Shown: positions 10,441-21,217 of the stretch, one piece after another | Numbering within the stretch: the stretch's first letter is position 1 | Layout: every line of letters starts with the position of its first letter | Assembly: GCF_000739065.1 (NCBI RefSeq) | Contig: NZ_CP009149.1 | Span: 1,435,311-1,499,310, forward strand | Length of the DNA: 64,000 nt | Source of the DNA: Methanocaldococcus bathoardescens | GTDB taxonomy: Archaea > AGJL01 > Methanococci > Methanococcales > Methanocaldococcaceae | Reading direction: 5' to 3' | The notes under the pieces: generated by a model | What the model was told of the DNA's origin: nothing | What the model saw: only the letters and a program-made list of their open reading frames with translations | The model's database searches: none | Position numbers and translations under genes: made by a program

Positions 10441-11055
10441 GTGGTAACCATCATTGCTGGCATAATTTTATCTGGTGGTAAGGGGGAAAGAATTGGTGGA
10501 AAGAAACCATTTAGGGTTTTTAATGGTAAATACCTCATAAACTATCCATCAGATGTTTTAAAAAGTTTAAAAATACCTTATGTTACTGTCTTTGCAAAAA
10601 ATTCTATTGATTTAGAGATGGAAAGGAAATATTTAATTAAATATAAATGCTTAATATCCTTTGATTTGATTGAAGGTAAAGGTCCTTTAATGGGCATCTT
10701 ATGTGGTATGAGAGCTTTAAATGCTAAGTGGTTTATTGTTTTGCCTTGTGATTGCCCTTATGTAACCAAAGAAGCTTTAGAAAAGTTGATAGCCAATATT
10801 GAGATAGCTGAAAAAAACAACAATCTATGTATAATTCCAAAACATGAAAATGGGTATATAGAGCCACTATTTGCTTTATATAAGAGAGATTCTCTACATA
10901 TTTTAAATAAAATTATTATGGAAGATAAAAACTTATCGATTAGGTATTTTATTTCCCATCTAAACCCCTTATATATAAAAGCTGAAGAATTGGATGAAAG
11001 TAAGAGAATTTTTAAAAATATAAATACGATAGAGGAGTTGAAAAATGTTGAGTAA
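10441..11055 (+). CDS. mobA: MobA-like molybdenum/tungsten cofactor guanylyltransferase
   Basis: Transfers GMP from GTP to molybdopterin to make the guanine dinucleotide cofactor of Mo/W enzymes such as formylmethanofuran and formate dehydrogenases. The N-terminus has the nucleotide-binding signature ILSGGKGERIGGKKPF, and LPCDCPY holds the metal-binding Asp. Length, 204 aa, is normal. The start is uncertain: only GTG 10441 is available before the glycine-rich loop, and the GGTGGT that could serve as ribosome site overlaps that codon, so the message may be leaderless or use a nonstandard start. Its end overlaps the next gene by 11 bp. Confidence 0.88.
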   Translation: MVTIIAGIILSGGKGERIGGKKPFRVFNGKYLINYPSDVLKSLKIPYVTVFAKNSIDLEMERKYLIKYKCLISFDLIEGKGPLMGILCGMRALNAKWFIVLPCDCPYVTKEALEKLIANIEIAEKNNNLCIIPKHENGYIEPLFALYKRDSLHILNKIIMEDKNLSIRYFISHLNPLYIKAEELDESKRIFKNINTIEELKNVE

Positions 11056-11728
11056 TTTAAAGCTAAAAAATGAGAGGGAATTTAAAATTAAAATAGATGA
11101 TTATGTTTTGAGAGGATTTATTTATACAGATGATGAAGATAATATTTATAAACTCTTTAATATGGCTTTATCAAAGATAAGATATAGAAAGGCAGTCTTT
11201 AACAACTTTAATCTACCAAAAATTAGAGAAAGATATAGAAATAGAGAAATAACTGAGAAGATTAAAGAAAATGATAACTACTTTTTAGAACTCATTGATA
11301 GGATAATGAAAGATTTTGGTTACTTTTGTTATTTAAGCTCAGGTACTTTATTTGAGCTTTGGGTTTATTATACAGTAATAGAGTTTTTTAAAGAGCATAA
11401 GGAAAATGCTAAAATTGTTAGAAACTTAGATGTTAGCTATAAAGGAAATAGTTTTACAGAAATAGATTTATTTGTTGAAATTAACAATAAAAGAGTTATA
11501 TTTGAATGTAAAAATAGATACATTAGCTCAAATGCCATTTTAAAACTCTACGGAATTATGAAAATTTTAAATGTGGATTATGGAATTTTAGCTTCAACAA
11601 AAGAATTTACAGGGAATTTAAAAAAGGAAGATATCTTTAAAGAATACAACATTTATATACTTGATAAACTGATTGAAAAAGAGAAAAATAAGATTTTTAA
11701 AGAGTTAAGAGAAGTGTTAATTAGTTAA
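11045..11728 (+). CDS. PD-(D/E)XK nuclease-like protein, next to the Csm operon
   Basis: 227 aa, not a family I can name with certainty. The C-terminal half has a restriction-endonuclease-like core: [17 protein letters not shown] helix, then [20 protein letters not shown], which gives the E-x-D...E-x-K catalytic pattern, then a helix and [18 protein letters not shown]. This resembles the nuclease domain of Card1/Can2-type (DUF1887) CRISPR ancillary proteins. The N-terminal 90 residues show no clear CARF motif. The GAGGAG ribosome site lies in the end of mobA, so the two genes are translationally coupled. Its 3' end overlaps the UPF0210 gene by 12 bp, tail to tail. Confidence 0.75.
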   Translation: MLSNLKLKNEREFKIKIDDYVLRGFIYTDDEDNIYKLFNMALSKIRYRKAVFNNFNLPKIRERYRNREITEKIKENDNYFLELIDRIMKDFGYFCYLSSGTLFELWVYYTVIEFFKEHKENAKIVRNLDVSYKGNSFTEIDLFVEINNKRVIFECKNRYISSNAILKLYGIMKILNVDYGILASTKEFTGNLKKEDIFKEYNIYILDKLIEKEKNKIFKELREVLIS

Positions 11729-13093
11729 TGCCTGTAATGGGGCTGGAATTCTTCCTCCTCTTTTAATAAACTTTTCAGATGAGTATTTACTAACTTCCAT
11801 AATTGGGGCTCTTCCCAACAAACCCCCATAATCAACATACTCTCCAGCTTTTTTACCTGGGACTGGAATGATTCTTACAGCAGTTGTCTTGTTGTTTATA
11901 ACTCCAATAGCCATTTCATCAGCTATTATTGCTGATATGGTTGATGCAGGTGTATCTCCTGGAATGGCAACCATATCTATACCTACAGAACAAACACAAG
12001 TCATTGCCTCTAATTTTTCTAAACTTAATGCTCCAGCTTCAACAGCCTCAACCATTCCGCTATCTTCACTAACTGGGATAAAAGCTCCACTCAATCCCCC
12101 AACATAAGATGTAGCCATTGCTCCTCCTTTTTTAACAGCATCGTTTAATAAAGCCAATGCAGCAGTTGAGCCATGTGTTCCACACTTCTCTAAACCCATA
12201 GCCTCTAAGATATTTGCTATACTATCTCCTCTTGCAGGAGTTGGGGCTAAGGATAAATCTACGACTCCAAATTTAACTCCCAACTCCTTAGAAACCTCTC
12301 TTCCAATTAACTCCCCAACTCTTGTAATTTTAAAAGCTACCTTTTTAATTTCATTTGCTAAAGTTCCAAAATCAGCGTCTGGCAGTTTTTCAATAACTGC
12401 CCTAACAACACCCGGCCCTGAAACACCAACATTTATAACTTTATCTCCCTCACCAACTCCATGAAACGCCCCAGCCATGAATGGGTTGTCTTCAGGTGCA
12501 TTAGCAAAAACCACCAATTTAGCACATCCAATAGCTTTTTCTGTTCTAAATGCTGTTTCTTTAATAATCTCTCCCATTCTTTTAACCGCATCCATATTAA
12601 TTCCTGTCTTTGTTGAAGCTACATTTACTGATGAACAAACTCTCTCTGTCTTTTCCATCATAAATGGGATAGAATCAATTAAAGCCATATCTTCTTTTGT
12701 TGCATCTTTATGAACCAATGCAGAGTAACCTCCTAAAAAATCTACCTTAACTTTCTTAGCAGCTTTATCTAAAACCTCCCCAACTTCAATACATGCTTTT
12801 ATTTTCTCCTCTTTATCTAAATCTTTTATAGCTCCACCAATGACTAATGATATTGGTGTTACTGCAATTCTCTTATTTACTATTGGAATTCCATACTTTT
12901 CTGACACTCTATTAGCAACATCAACCAAATTTTCAGCTGAAGTAGTTATTTTATTGTATATATTCTCTTTTAATTCATCTAAATCTTTTGAAACACAGTC
13001 CCTTAAGCTTATTCCTAAGGTAACTGTTCTTAAATCTAAGTTTTCCATCTTAATCATTTTAATGGTTTCAATAATTTCTTCTGGTCTGAACAT
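11717..13093 (-). CDS. UPF0210 (DUF711) family protein
   Basis: 458 aa, cytosolic, highly conserved in methanogens and some bacteria, without an established activity that I know. Visible features are a glycine-rich central part ([29 protein letters not shown]) and a C-terminal segment with [20 protein letters not shown], which suggest a radical or nucleotide-using enzyme fold but prove nothing. ATG 13093 ([12 protein letters not shown]) is chosen because GTGATAATC lies immediately upstream; an upstream TTG is less likely. It is a single gene separated from the Csm operon by a 120-bp AT-rich gap. Confidence 0.9.
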   Translation of the reverse strand: MFRPEEIIETIKMIKMENLDLRTVTLGISLRDCVSKDLDELKENIYNKITTSAENLVDVANRVSEKYGIPIVNKRIAVTPISLVIGGAIKDLDKEEKIKACIEVGEVLDKAAKKVKVDFLGGYSALVHKDATKEDMALIDSIPFMMEKTERVCSSVNVASTKTGINMDAVKRMGEIIKETAFRTEKAIGCAKLVVFANAPEDNPFMAGAFHGVGEGDKVINVGVSGPGVVRAVIEKLPDADFGTLANEIKKVAFKITRVGELIGREVSKELGVKFGVVDLSLAPTPARGDSIANILEAMGLEKCGTHGSTAALALLNDAVKKGGAMATSYVGGLSGAFIPVSEDSGMVEAVEAGALSLEKLEAMTCVCSVGIDMVAIPGDTPASTISAIIADEMAIGVINNKTTAVRIIPVPGKKAGEYVDYGGLLGRAPIMEVSKYSSEKFIKRGGRIPAPLQALTN

Positions 13094-13212
13094 GATTATC
13101 ACTTTCAAATATTTTAGTCATATTTAAAATTGTTATTTTGTATTTAAACTTAGTTATATCCATCTAATTAAAAGTTTCCAAGTAAAATAGATTTATTTAG
13201 TAAAGGAGATTT

Positions 13213-14592
13213 TTATTTATTTAGCAATATTTCCTCGATTTTCTCTAAGATATTTATTTCCTCTATTTTTCCATTTTTGTTCTTATATTTAAATATAAAC
13301 CTTTTAATTCCATTTTTCTCTTCTATATGCTCTTTATTATATCTAAGAGAAGTTTTTTCATTGAGTTCAATTTTTCCATTTTTATTTTCTGCGGAAATAT
13401 AAATTTCAGTCACACTTTTTTCAAATCCAGCGTGTGCTAAAAAGTTTCTTATATTGAATTTATCAACATCTTCTCTTCTAAATTTATATACTGGAATCCA
13501 ATTTTCTACTATTTCACTAAGCTCATTTGTTTTATACTTGGTATTGACTATGTTATAAATGGATGCAATTTCGTTCTTTATAAATTGAGCATTAGGATTT
13601 TCTTTAAACAATGTATTTTTCAATTCTTCAATTTCTTTTAAAGACAGTTCGTTTTTTATTAGTTCTGGAATTTTACAAACTTTTGAGGTAAAGTATGCTT
13701 TAACTAACGCATTAAATCCATCTTCGAATTTTAGATACCTTTTTAATTCTTTATTTTCAGCATCTACCTTAATATTTGAAATAAATAAATTGATTATTTC
13801 CTTTATTTTATCATTAATCTTTTCTTCATCAACAAAAAATGTAGAATAAACTAACGGTAAGGCATAAACTAAAGATGCTAAAAATGCATTTATATTTTGT
13901 TTCATTAACTTTAACTCTCTTATCTTTTTATTTTGATTGATTTCCCTCATTATTTTGCCAATATGTTTTTTATCAATAAATTTAGTAGTATTTAAAAAGT
14001 TTGTAGTTACGCCATCAAAGCTTAGAGATGGAACAATAATTTTATCCTCTACAATATGAATATTTAATGTTTCTTTTTCTCTTCCAACATAAGGGTCTGA
14101 GTTATAAACAACTAATCTAACCTTGTTTTTAATAGATTGAATCTCTAAGAGGTCTTTAACTACCTTGTATGTTAAGACAGGCATGTAATTTAAACCATGT
14201 GTTAAGTCCAAATGAACCTCTAAATCTCCATCAAATCTTTTAGACAATTCATAAAGAGCAAAAGAATAATAATCAACTAAATTTCCATAAAATTTCCCAT
14301 TTGGAAATGTTCCAACACCCGGACATACAATTATTTCGTAGTTATCAATGTTTAAATTTTCTTTTATAAAACTTTCTGTCTTTTCTTTAACTTCTTTTAC
14401 AATATCTTCATAATTTTCTGACCCTAAATGAGATAAAGTATCTAAAACCAATATATAAATTTTATCTGGTTTAATTTTTTCACAAATTGCAGATATTGAA
14501 CTTTTTGACTCTTTTTCAACTCCATCAAATGAGTATATAACTTCTTTCCAAGTTACAAAATTTCCCCATGGAGCAATTAATATTTTTTGCAT
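13213..14592 (-). CDS. csx1: Csx1-like CARF-HEPN protein (MJ1666 family)
   Basis: 459 aa. The N-terminal Rossmann-like CARF domain starts MQKILIAPWGNF and has the LDLTHGLNYMP motif (D-x-T-H-G), the presumed cyclic-oligoadenylate sensor. The C-terminal HEPN ribonuclease motif is RNFLAH (R-x4-H), followed by a lysine-rich beta tail. In type III systems such proteins are activated by cyclic oligoadenylates from Cas10 and cut RNA nonspecifically. It is the last gene of the Csm operon; its ATG overlaps the csm5 stop by one base (TAATG). Confidence 0.9.
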   Translation of the reverse strand: MQKILIAPWGNFVTWKEVIYSFDGVEKESKSSISAICEKIKPDKIYILVLDTLSHLGSENYEDIVKEVKEKTESFIKENLNIDNYEIIVCPGVGTFPNGKFYGNLVDYYSFALYELSKRFDGDLEVHLDLTHGLNYMPVLTYKVVKDLLEIQSIKNKVRLVVYNSDPYVGREKETLNIHIVEDKIIVPSLSFDGVTTNFLNTTKFIDKKHIGKIMREINQNKKIRELKLMKQNINAFLASLVYALPLVYSTFFVDEEKINDKIKEIINLFISNIKVDAENKELKRYLKFEDGFNALVKAYFTSKVCKIPELIKNELSLKEIEELKNTLFKENPNAQFIKNEIASIYNIVNTKYKTNELSEIVENWIPVYKFRREDVDKFNIRNFLAHAGFEKSVTEIYISAENKNGKIELNEKTSLRYNKEHIEEKNGIKRFIFKYKNKNGKIEEINILEKIEEILLNK

Positions 14593-15731
14593 TATTCCAC
14601 CAACTCCATCTTAATCCATCCCATTGGGAGTTTAGGTATAAATCTTCTGTCCTGTTTTGAGTATATTGCATAAACTGTTTTTGTTGTAGGGAAATCTAAA
14701 TAGCTGTTTGCTCTTAACCATGCATTTTTTAAGTTTTTATTTCCCCCACTTAAGGCGACAAATAAACTCTTTATTTTTTTGAAATGAATGAGGTTTTCAT
14801 CGTTTTTCCATAACAATGGATATATTGTTTTATTCAAAAAGCCCCCTCCAAATCCTAAGTTTAAATAGATAGCTCCATCTTTATTTATATCAGATAATAA
14901 CTTTTCATAAATTCTTTCAATGTAATATGAATTATTTTTCTTTAATTCAAACTCAACAACTGTTTTTGAAAAATTATTGCAGAGATTTTTTAATATGTTA
15001 AACATCTCTCCTTCATCTTTTGGATTGTAATTAGTTTTTAGTTTTTTGTTTATATTTTTAAAAAATCCATCCTCAATTTTTATATTTATTGAAAATGTTC
15101 CTTTTATCATCCCTTCCATATTTATTGGTATATTCAGTTTCCTTTTTCTATAATTCCATCTTCTTGTGTGTATAAATTTAAACTCCCCTTTCAAATTTAA
15201 GCTATCAGAGATTTTTAAATATTTAAAGAAATCTTCTGGGATGTTTTTTGATATGGCATTTTTTTCCAGTTCTTTTCCTTTTTCATGCAATTTTATATCT
15301 CTATTATCCAATATTTTTAACAGTTCAGAAAGGTTTTTATCATAGTAGTTAAAGAGATAAGCAGTTCTTATTGCTCCTTTTATAGAACTTCCCGGAATAT
15401 AATATTTGTTATTTTGAGATATAAATTTTTTAACTCTTGTCTTACTATCACTCTTTATTTCACATTTTATTTTTCTAATTACATAATCATAAGGATTTAA
15501 ACCAACACTCTTTAAAATGTCCTTTGCGTTGAGGTTTAATCTATTGTTTGTAGTGTTGGAGATAATTAATCTGCTAATCTCATTTACTTTTTCTAAATCA
15601 TCCAAATCAGCGATTGCTTTTTCTAAATCAATTATATGAGCAAATCCATCTTCTATAAAATAATCTAATTGGCTATATTCTTCACCACAACCAATAAAAA
15701 TTGGAGTTATCAACTCACATTTAACCTCCAT
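14592..15731 (-). CDS. csm5: Type III-A CRISPR RAMP protein Csm5
   Basis: 379 aa Cas7-like subunit capping the 3' end of the crRNA in the Csm effector. The RAMP fold is shown by VKCELITPIFIGCGEEYSQLDYF at the start, YYIPGSSIKGAIRTAYL near residue 105 and LGFGGGFLNKT near residue 295. It ends with a PMGW segment (LPMGWIKMEL) common in Csm5. The start has a GAGGGATAA ribosome site overlapping the csm4 end; only two bases separate the genes. Assignment to Csm5 rather than Csm3 rests on length, gene position and the N-terminal T-P-x-F-I-G motif. Confidence 0.92.
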   Translation of the reverse strand: MEVKCELITPIFIGCGEEYSQLDYFIEDGFAHIIDLEKAIADLDDLEKVNEISRLIISNTTNNRLNLNAKDILKSVGLNPYDYVIRKIKCEIKSDSKTRVKKFISQNNKYYIPGSSIKGAIRTAYLFNYYDKNLSELLKILDNRDIKLHEKGKELEKNAISKNIPEDFFKYLKISDSLNLKGEFKFIHTRRWNYRKRKLNIPINMEGMIKGTFSINIKIEDGFFKNINKKLKTNYNPKDEGEMFNILKNLCNNFSKTVVEFELKKNNSYYIERIYEKLLSDINKDGAIYLNLGFGGGFLNKTIYPLLWKNDENLIHFKKIKSLFVALSGGNKNLKNAWLRANSYLDFPTTKTVYAIYSKQDRRFIPKLPMGWIKMELVE

Positions 15732-15733
15732 AA

Positions 15734-16855
15734 TTATCCCTCAAAAGGTATTAATATTGGCTTTCCATGAGCATAAACTTTATGATTCAGTTTATCAGGA
15801 GTTGTTGGAGATAAATCTTCAACCCATCCAATAAAGTTATTTTTTACAATTGAACCCTCAGTTAAAGCTAAAATATTTCGTTTTGGTTTTGTTAGATATT
15901 CTAATGAATATATGTAGCCCCCAATTTCAATTAATTTGTAATATTCAATATTTTTTATATCCTCTTTGTTAGGAATTCCAACGCCTAAAAGCATTTTATA
16001 CTCTAAATTGTTATATTTTGAGTCATCCTTTAATATTTCAGCAAAATCTTTGGGTAAATCAACAATCTCAACTTTTTCAAAGAATCCTGCTCCTATACTT
16101 CTCTTTCCTCCTAAACCCTCATCCTCTATTAATTTTATTGATGCTTCCAATCTTTTGATAAATTTTTTATCCTCATCACTCAACTCTTTTTCATCTTTTA
16201 CTTTTTTTCCATCTTTTGTAATATTATAATCAATTAAGAAATAGAACTCAACATTTTCATTTAATTTCATGAATTCGACGTTGTATAATTGCCCCCTATC
16301 ATCTTTTTCTAATGTAATATCTTTCAACCTATCCATTGCTATTTTCTGCTCTATCTGCCTTGATATTAAACTAATTTTTGCATTTTTAAGTTTATTTACT
16401 TTTATATTGAAGATTTTCTTTATTTTTTTAATTTCCTTTTTGGAAATAACAATTTTCTTATTTATTGTTCGATAATCAATGATATGCTTTATACCCTCCT
16501 CCCACTTTAATTCACCATCCAATAACTCTCTATATGCTTTTATTGAGAAAAATTGGATTTTTTTAATGTCTTTTGGTTTAATTCCTGAATTTTCTTTTAA
16601 TTTATAAAATTTTGGATGCTCTGGTTTTGGGATTAGATAAATGTCATCTATTTTATACAATAGAGATGACAACCTAATGTTTTTTATTTTTTCTATATCC
16701 CTTTCTAAGTTTTCTTTTCCATATAGTTTGACATAATTATTTACTATTGCAGAGAATAAACTATTTGAATGGAAGATTTGGCTATTTCTTTCTAAACTCC
16801 CTTCCCCAAAATGAAATTTGCTGTTTATTTTTGGTTTTAATACTACCATCTTCAT
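15734..16855 (-). CDS. csm4: Type III-A CRISPR RAMP protein Csm4
   Basis: 373 aa Cas5-like subunit that binds the 5' handle of the crRNA and contacts Cas10. Visible are VVLKPKINSKFHFGEGSL at the N-terminus, HSNSLFSAIVNNY (typical Csm4 'S-D-T-L-F-S-A' segment) and a glycine-rich loop EDEGLGGKRSIGAGFF near residue 235. It ends at a short beta strand (VYAHGKPILIPF). ATG 16855 (MKMVVLKPK) follows GGTGAGAATT, so an ORF start four codons earlier was rejected. A 57-bp gap separates it from csm3. Confidence 0.92.
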   Translation of the reverse strand: MKMVVLKPKINSKFHFGEGSLERNSQIFHSNSLFSAIVNNYVKLYGKENLERDIEKIKNIRLSSLLYKIDDIYLIPKPEHPKFYKLKENSGIKPKDIKKIQFFSIKAYRELLDGELKWEEGIKHIIDYRTINKKIVISKKEIKKIKKIFNIKVNKLKNAKISLISRQIEQKIAMDRLKDITLEKDDRGQLYNVEFMKLNENVEFYFLIDYNITKDGKKVKDEKELSDEDKKFIKRLEASIKLIEDEGLGGKRSIGAGFFEKVEIVDLPKDFAEILKDDSKYNNLEYKMLLGVGIPNKEDIKNIEYYKLIEIGGYIYSLEYLTKPKRNILALTEGSIVKNNFIGWVEDLSPTTPDKLNHKVYAHGKPILIPFEG

Positions 16856-16912
16856 AATTCTCACCAAAAGTCAAAAAATACTTAAAAAACAATAATAGAC
16901 AAAAGATAAAAA

Positions 16913-17665
16913 TTACTGGTTGAAATTAATTGCTTTCCAAACATTTTCTAATTCAGATATTATTTTAGAATCATCCAATCCATCAATAATGTTTGATTCT
17001 TTTTTCTTCTCTGCATTTCCTTCATAGTATTCCTTTGGCTTACAAATAAGCTTTAAATTCTTAAATTTTATCTTTCCATATCCTCTACTTCCAGAACCAC
17101 CTAAATAATCATCTTCTAATAACTTCATCCCTTCAATGAATTTTTTGATTAAGTTAATATCACTTTCTTTGTAAATGTTGAATACAACTTCAAATTTGAA
17201 TTCACTTCCAGCTACAACTCTTTCAATAAATCTTGGATGTTGGGCAGTTCCTTTTATCCTATCTATAATATTTTCAGGTTTTATTTCTAAGTAATCATGA
17301 GGTTTCTTTTCATCTTTTAGCTGTAAATATGCATCTCTAACCATAATCCTAACTGGCTCTTTAATATTTTGAGAGTCGTGAGGTCCAAATAACAAGCAAA
17401 TTTCACAATCTATATTTCCACAATTACACGGTAGATATCCTCCTTTATCTTTCACATATTTTCCATCTTTTTTTTCTAACAAAGCCCTAATTTTTCCTTT
17501 TAAAGAACTTCCCGGAATTAATATATTTCCAAATGCATCTCTAATAACAGGGTTATCAGTTCCTCCAATTTTTAATGTCTCTTTTGTCCCCCCAATATGC
17601 ATCCCAGTTTTTAATTCAATAACTCCTTCTAAGATAACTTTTCCTTTTAGAGTTAAGTTTTCCAT
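16913..17665 (-). CDS. csm3: Type III-A CRISPR RAMP protein Csm3 (target RNA-cleaving backbone)
   Basis: 250 aa Cas7 subunit that repeats along the crRNA and cuts target RNA every 6 nt in characterised systems. The GMHIGGTKETLKIGG segment leads into DNPVIRD, the region carrying the catalytic Asp, then LIPGSSLKGKIRALLE. A cysteine cluster CNCGNIDCEICLLFG probably binds zinc. The glycine-rich loop is YLGGSGSRGYGKI near residue 195. The key Asp residues look intact, so target RNA cleavage is likely retained. GGGGGAT precedes ATG 17665. Confidence 0.94.
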   Translation of the reverse strand: MENLTLKGKVILEGVIELKTGMHIGGTKETLKIGGTDNPVIRDAFGNILIPGSSLKGKIRALLEKKDGKYVKDKGGYLPCNCGNIDCEICLLFGPHDSQNIKEPVRIMVRDAYLQLKDEKKPHDYLEIKPENIIDRIKGTAQHPRFIERVVAGSEFKFEVVFNIYKESDINLIKKFIEGMKLLEDDYLGGSGSRGYGKIKFKNLKLICKPKEYYEGNAEKKKESNIIDGLDDSKIISELENVWKAINFNQ

Positions 17666-17695
17666 AATTTATCCCCCCAAAGTTTTATTATATTG

Positions 17696-18118
17696 TTATT
17701 CCGCATGGATTTTATGATAAGCAACTAATGCTTCAAAGAATGTCTTGAAATTTTTAAATTTGTCTTTATCATTATTTATTTCGTCTATTATTTTACTAAA
17801 TGTCCCTGTTAATATTCCCAGAGCTACTTTTTTCTTATTTTTTTCTTCTCCAGTTCTTCTATCAATTTTGCTTGGTTCTTTACCAAAATTATAAGCTAAT
17901 TTTGGTTTTAATAAAACGAGTTCTTTATACCAATCCCCAGTTTCGTCAATTCTTAAAACATAGTCGTAAAAGTCCCTCATTTTTGATGATGGTATCTCTT
18001 TCAATTTTTTAGCTAAATCCTCAGCAATCTCAATAACTTCATTTGCATTTTCGCTGTTGATATTTAATATTGTGTCAATTTCTTCATCTGTTAAGATGCA
18101 TTTCCCAATATTGCTCAT
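17696..18118 (-). CDS. csm2: Type III-A CRISPR small subunit Csm2
   Basis: 140 aa, entirely helical in appearance, lysine-rich; the small subunit (Cas11-like) lining the target strand in the Csm complex. Recognised by size, composition and its position between cas10 and csm3; the C-terminal [15 protein letters not shown] resembles other Csm2 tails. GGTGATATT precedes ATG 18118, four bases after the cas10 stop, so translation is coupled. Confidence 0.88.
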   Translation of the reverse strand: MSNIGKCILTDEEIDTILNINSENANEVIEIAEDLAKKLKEIPSSKMRDFYDYVLRIDETGDWYKELVLLKPKLAYNFGKEPSKIDRRTGEEKNKKKVALGILTGTFSKIIDEINNDKDKFKNFKTFFEALVAYHKIHAE

Positions 18119-18122
18119 AATA

Positions 18123-20777
18123 TCACCTATTTCTTTTTTTCAATTCAACAATTTTAGAAGAAACTTTTAAATCATTGAAATTTAGCTTAATTTTTGAAGA
18201 AAACAGTTTCTTAACCTTTTCTTTAACATAATCCTCTAAGAACTCAACGTATTCTCTTTCATCATCTTTGTAATTTCTATGTAAGTAATAAATTACTCTC
18301 CAATAGTATGGGAGGTTTATAATTATCTCACCCTCTTTTTTAATTACATTCTCCAACCTCCCTCCAGTTATTTGAGCTATATGTAAGATTCTTTTCTTTT
18401 TAGTTCCTTCAATAGCTTCTTCAAATTTTTTCTCTAATTTATCCTCGTTAAATTCTTTTACCAACTCCTTTAATTTTAAAATCTCCTCATTAACCTCACC
18501 AAAGTCAATATATCCGTTGTTCATATATGTCATTAACTTATTCCAAAAGTCCTCATTATATTTAATTTCAAAATCCCAATTCATTGAGCAACTAAAGACG
18601 GTTAAAGCATTTTTATCTATCTTTTTCTCATTTTCTTCATCCTCATATATTGTATAGTTTTTACCACTCTCCAATTCCTCCTCAGCCATATTTACTGCCT
18701 TTTTAAACTCAAACTTTGGATTAACAAAAACTATTCCAGCACTTACTGTTATGTATGGATTGTAGCAAACAAATCTTTTAAAGTCATCTCTAATTCTCTT
18801 AGCCAACTCCCAAATAGCATCCCATGCTCCAACAATTAAAGTATCATCCCCTCCTGCATATACTAAATAAATGTTGTCCTTAAACCTGTATTTTTTCCCA
18901 TTAACTTCAAACTCCTCATTTTTAATCAAATGAGGAATGTAGCCAGTGAAGAAGAGCGTTAGCATAGAACTTAATGTGCTCATTCTTGATATTGTTGCAA
19001 AGCTCCCCAAACCATTGGTAAATATCTCCCCTAAGTTATCAACATCCATCTTTAATATTCCGATTTTTCTTGTTCCAGTCCTTTCTTCAGCTTTTTCTGC
19101 CAGTTCATCAAAGTCTAATATTCTCTTTTCATTTTCATCTTCATTTATAGGAAATGCAATTCCCCAGATTTTATATGGTATTATTAGCTCTCCAGATTCT
19201 TCATGTGGAAGATTATACCTTTCTAAGAAATAATTTTCATCAGAAAAAACACTAAATTTTTCTTCTAATTCCTTTATTGCAGGATTGGTTAAGAAACTAA
19301 ACTTTTCGTCTATGGATGGGATAGGATATATATCATTAAACTTAATTTCATTATTTATTTGGAAATGCTTTAATATATCAGTTAAAGCTACAAATGAAGC
19401 ACAGTATTTACAAATTTTGTTTGTTTTATCGATAAAATACTCATCTTCAACAATGTCGATTTCCTTCCTACAAATTACACACCTATCTTCACTCCCCCTA
19501 TTATATGGCTCAAATAACTCCTCTAATTTAAATTTAAATCTTTTAAGTTTCTTTTCCACTGTCTTTTCAGAGACCTCTTTCCATTTTTTAGTAAAACTGT
19601 CTTTTTCTTTCTTTTTAAAGCTATTAGGGGAAATATCAACCTTTGCAATTGTAATATATATCTTAGTTCTAAACATTTCAAACAATTTTTCGTTAATCTC
19701 CCTCTCTACCTCTTCCACAAAATTATCATCAACTTTATAGCTCAAAATGTAGAAATGTCCTCCTCCATAGAACAAAATATTTGTAATTGGGAGATTTAAT
19801 CTTTTACATATATATTTTGCAAAGTATTCGGTTAAAAAGTCCAAATAAAAGCTTCTTCCTTTCAATGACTTTGTTGCATATTTTGTTGTTATTGTAAATA
19901 CAAAGTCCTGAATTCCAGACAAATCTCCATGAATTAATGAGAATATTGGTTTCTTCCACTCATCTTCTTTATTGTTTAGGAGTTTTTTCAATGCCTCATC
20001 ATCAATTTGCTCCTTAGCATGTTCATTTTTAATATACATATGGTATAGACAGCAGGCAATTGCACATGTTGTTTTTGAGTGGTCAAATAGTGAAACATCT
20101 GGTAGGCCACCTTTTAAACTCCCAGATTTTTTCCATATAGTTACAGAAGGGACACACCAGGTATATTTTTGTATTAGTTGGTAGAGTTCTTCAAATGAGA
20201 CATTTTCTTTGAACTCATCAATTTTATCCTCAAATTCATTAAATAAATCCTCATATTTTTCGTTTGGATAACGTTTGTCTGTAAATATTGCATCAGACAC
20301 ATTTAGTGGTTTTAGAGAATATTTAAATCCCATATCATAAATTTTGTTTAAAATCTTTTCTTTCTCTTCTTCGCTAATCTCTCCCATCTTAACTTTATCA
20401 TCTAAGTTCTTAACCACATAAACAGTCTCAAATATTGAAAGTAATTTTTGTTCTTTAGTTATTAAAATCTCATCAAAATCTCCTTTTGGTTCTTTTCTTT
20501 CCCCACTACTTAACCAGTCAGCCAATCTAACAATCCCAACCAAATCGGTTTTTATACTGCTGTTATGGTGTTCTTTAACAATTTCCAATATTTTATTTTT
20601 TGTCTTTTTATCTAAGTCACTTAAAAATCCTTCTTCAAACTTCCTTTTTAAAAATTCATAACTAAATTCTTCATGTTTTTTAGATTTTGGCTTATCACTG
20701 GATCTTTGAACAAATTTTCCAATGTCATGCAGTAATGCTCCTATTTTCAAAGCTTCATACTCCTTATTATTACTCAT
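18123..20777 (-). CDS. cas10: Type III-A CRISPR large subunit Cas10 (Csm1), HD nuclease and cyclase
   Basis: About 884 aa signature protein of type III systems. The N-terminal HD domain is intact ([12 protein letters not shown] near residue 15, then H-x-x-S helices). A first Palm domain follows ([16 protein letters not shown]), then a zinc finger CVIC...CKYC near residue 455, and the second Palm domain with [12 protein letters not shown] (GGDD cyclase motif) near residue 650. Both DNase and cyclic-oligoadenylate synthase activities should therefore be present, matching the CARF effectors in the operon. ATG 20777 is chosen over 20783 because the GGGG ribosome site abuts the latter. Confidence 0.96.
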   Translation of the reverse strand: MSNNKEYEALKIGALLHDIGKFVQRSSDKPKSKKHEEFSYEFLKRKFEEGFLSDLDKKTKNKILEIVKEHHNSSIKTDLVGIVRLADWLSSGERKEPKGDFDEILITKEQKLLSIFETVYVVKNLDDKVKMGEISEEEKEKILNKIYDMGFKYSLKPLNVSDAIFTDKRYPNEKYEDLFNEFEDKIDEFKENVSFEELYQLIQKYTWCVPSVTIWKKSGSLKGGLPDVSLFDHSKTTCAIACCLYHMYIKNEHAKEQIDDEALKKLLNNKEDEWKKPIFSLIHGDLSGIQDFVFTITTKYATKSLKGRSFYLDFLTEYFAKYICKRLNLPITNILFYGGGHFYILSYKVDDNFVEEVEREINEKLFEMFRTKIYITIAKVDISPNSFKKKEKDSFTKKWKEVSEKTVEKKLKRFKFKLEELFEPYNRGSEDRCVICRKEIDIVEDEYFIDKTNKICKYCASFVALTDILKHFQINNEIKFNDIYPIPSIDEKFSFLTNPAIKELEEKFSVFSDENYFLERYNLPHEESGELIIPYKIWGIAFPINEDENEKRILDFDELAEKAEERTGTRKIGILKMDVDNLGEIFTNGLGSFATISRMSTLSSMLTLFFTGYIPHLIKNEEFEVNGKKYRFKDNIYLVYAGGDDTLIVGAWDAIWELAKRIRDDFKRFVCYNPYITVSAGIVFVNPKFEFKKAVNMAEEELESGKNYTIYEDEENEKKIDKNALTVFSCSMNWDFEIKYNEDFWNKLMTYMNNGYIDFGEVNEEILKLKELVKEFNEDKLEKKFEEAIEGTKKKRILHIAQITGGRLENVIKKEGEIIINLPYYWRVIYYLHRNYKDDEREYVEFLEDYVKEKVKKLFSSKIKLNFNDLKVSSKIVELKKRNR

Positions 20778-20831
20778 TAACATCCCCTTGTAGTTTATAT
20801 TATTAAACTAATTTATTAAGTGTAATTTTAT

Positions 20832-21203
20832 TTAATACTTTCTAAATCTACAATGTTCGAATTCTCTAATGGTAATTATTTTCCTACCTTCATTTATATC
20901 CTTTACTATTCGTTTTGTAGTTGAGTAAATTGGGATTAGGTTGTTATCAATAGCCCACTTAACCATAATAAAGGTAGCCCCAAAATCCCCCTGAATTAAA
21001 ACATAATCATTAGGTTTTGCATTTTCTTTCAAAAAGTCTTTTATTGGTTTTAAATAATCACTAAGATTTTCAAGTTCTGGAGAGATGTTAGACCATAATT
21101 CTTGAAGTTCTTTAGGTAAGTAAATAAATTCATCTACTTTCAAATTTTTCCTTGCGTCTTCAATCTGCTTATCTGTGAGCTTATGGGAGAATAATAAAAA
21201 CAT
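20832..21203 (-). CDS. csx20: CRISPR-associated protein Csx20
   Basis: About 123 aa. It begins MFLLFSHKLTDKQIEDARKN and contains YLPKELQELWSNI and PNDYVLIQGDFGATF, the conserved Csx20 segments I remember (a small CARF-related family). Csx20 has been predicted to be a ring nuclease that degrades cyclic oligoadenylates and so switches off CARF effectors; I treat that role as prediction. A GTG at 21221 overlaps the stop of the upstream gene (GTGA) and may be the true start, adding six residues (MRLCLI); the ATG at 21203 fits the family start better. A 54-bp gap follows to cas10. Confidence 0.82.
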   Translation of the reverse strand: MFLLFSHKLTDKQIEDARKNLKVDEFIYLPKELQELWSNISPELENLSDYLKPIKDFLKENAKPNDYVLIQGDFGATFIMVKWAIDNNLIPIYSTTKRIVKDINEGRKIITIREFEHCRFRKY

Positions 21204-21217
21204 TATTAGACATAATC

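Noticed and set aside
19285-19740. 151-aa plus-strand open frame inside cas10
   Set aside because: Antisense shadow of a clearly conserved gene; no ribosome site, composition typical of reversed AT-rich coding DNA.
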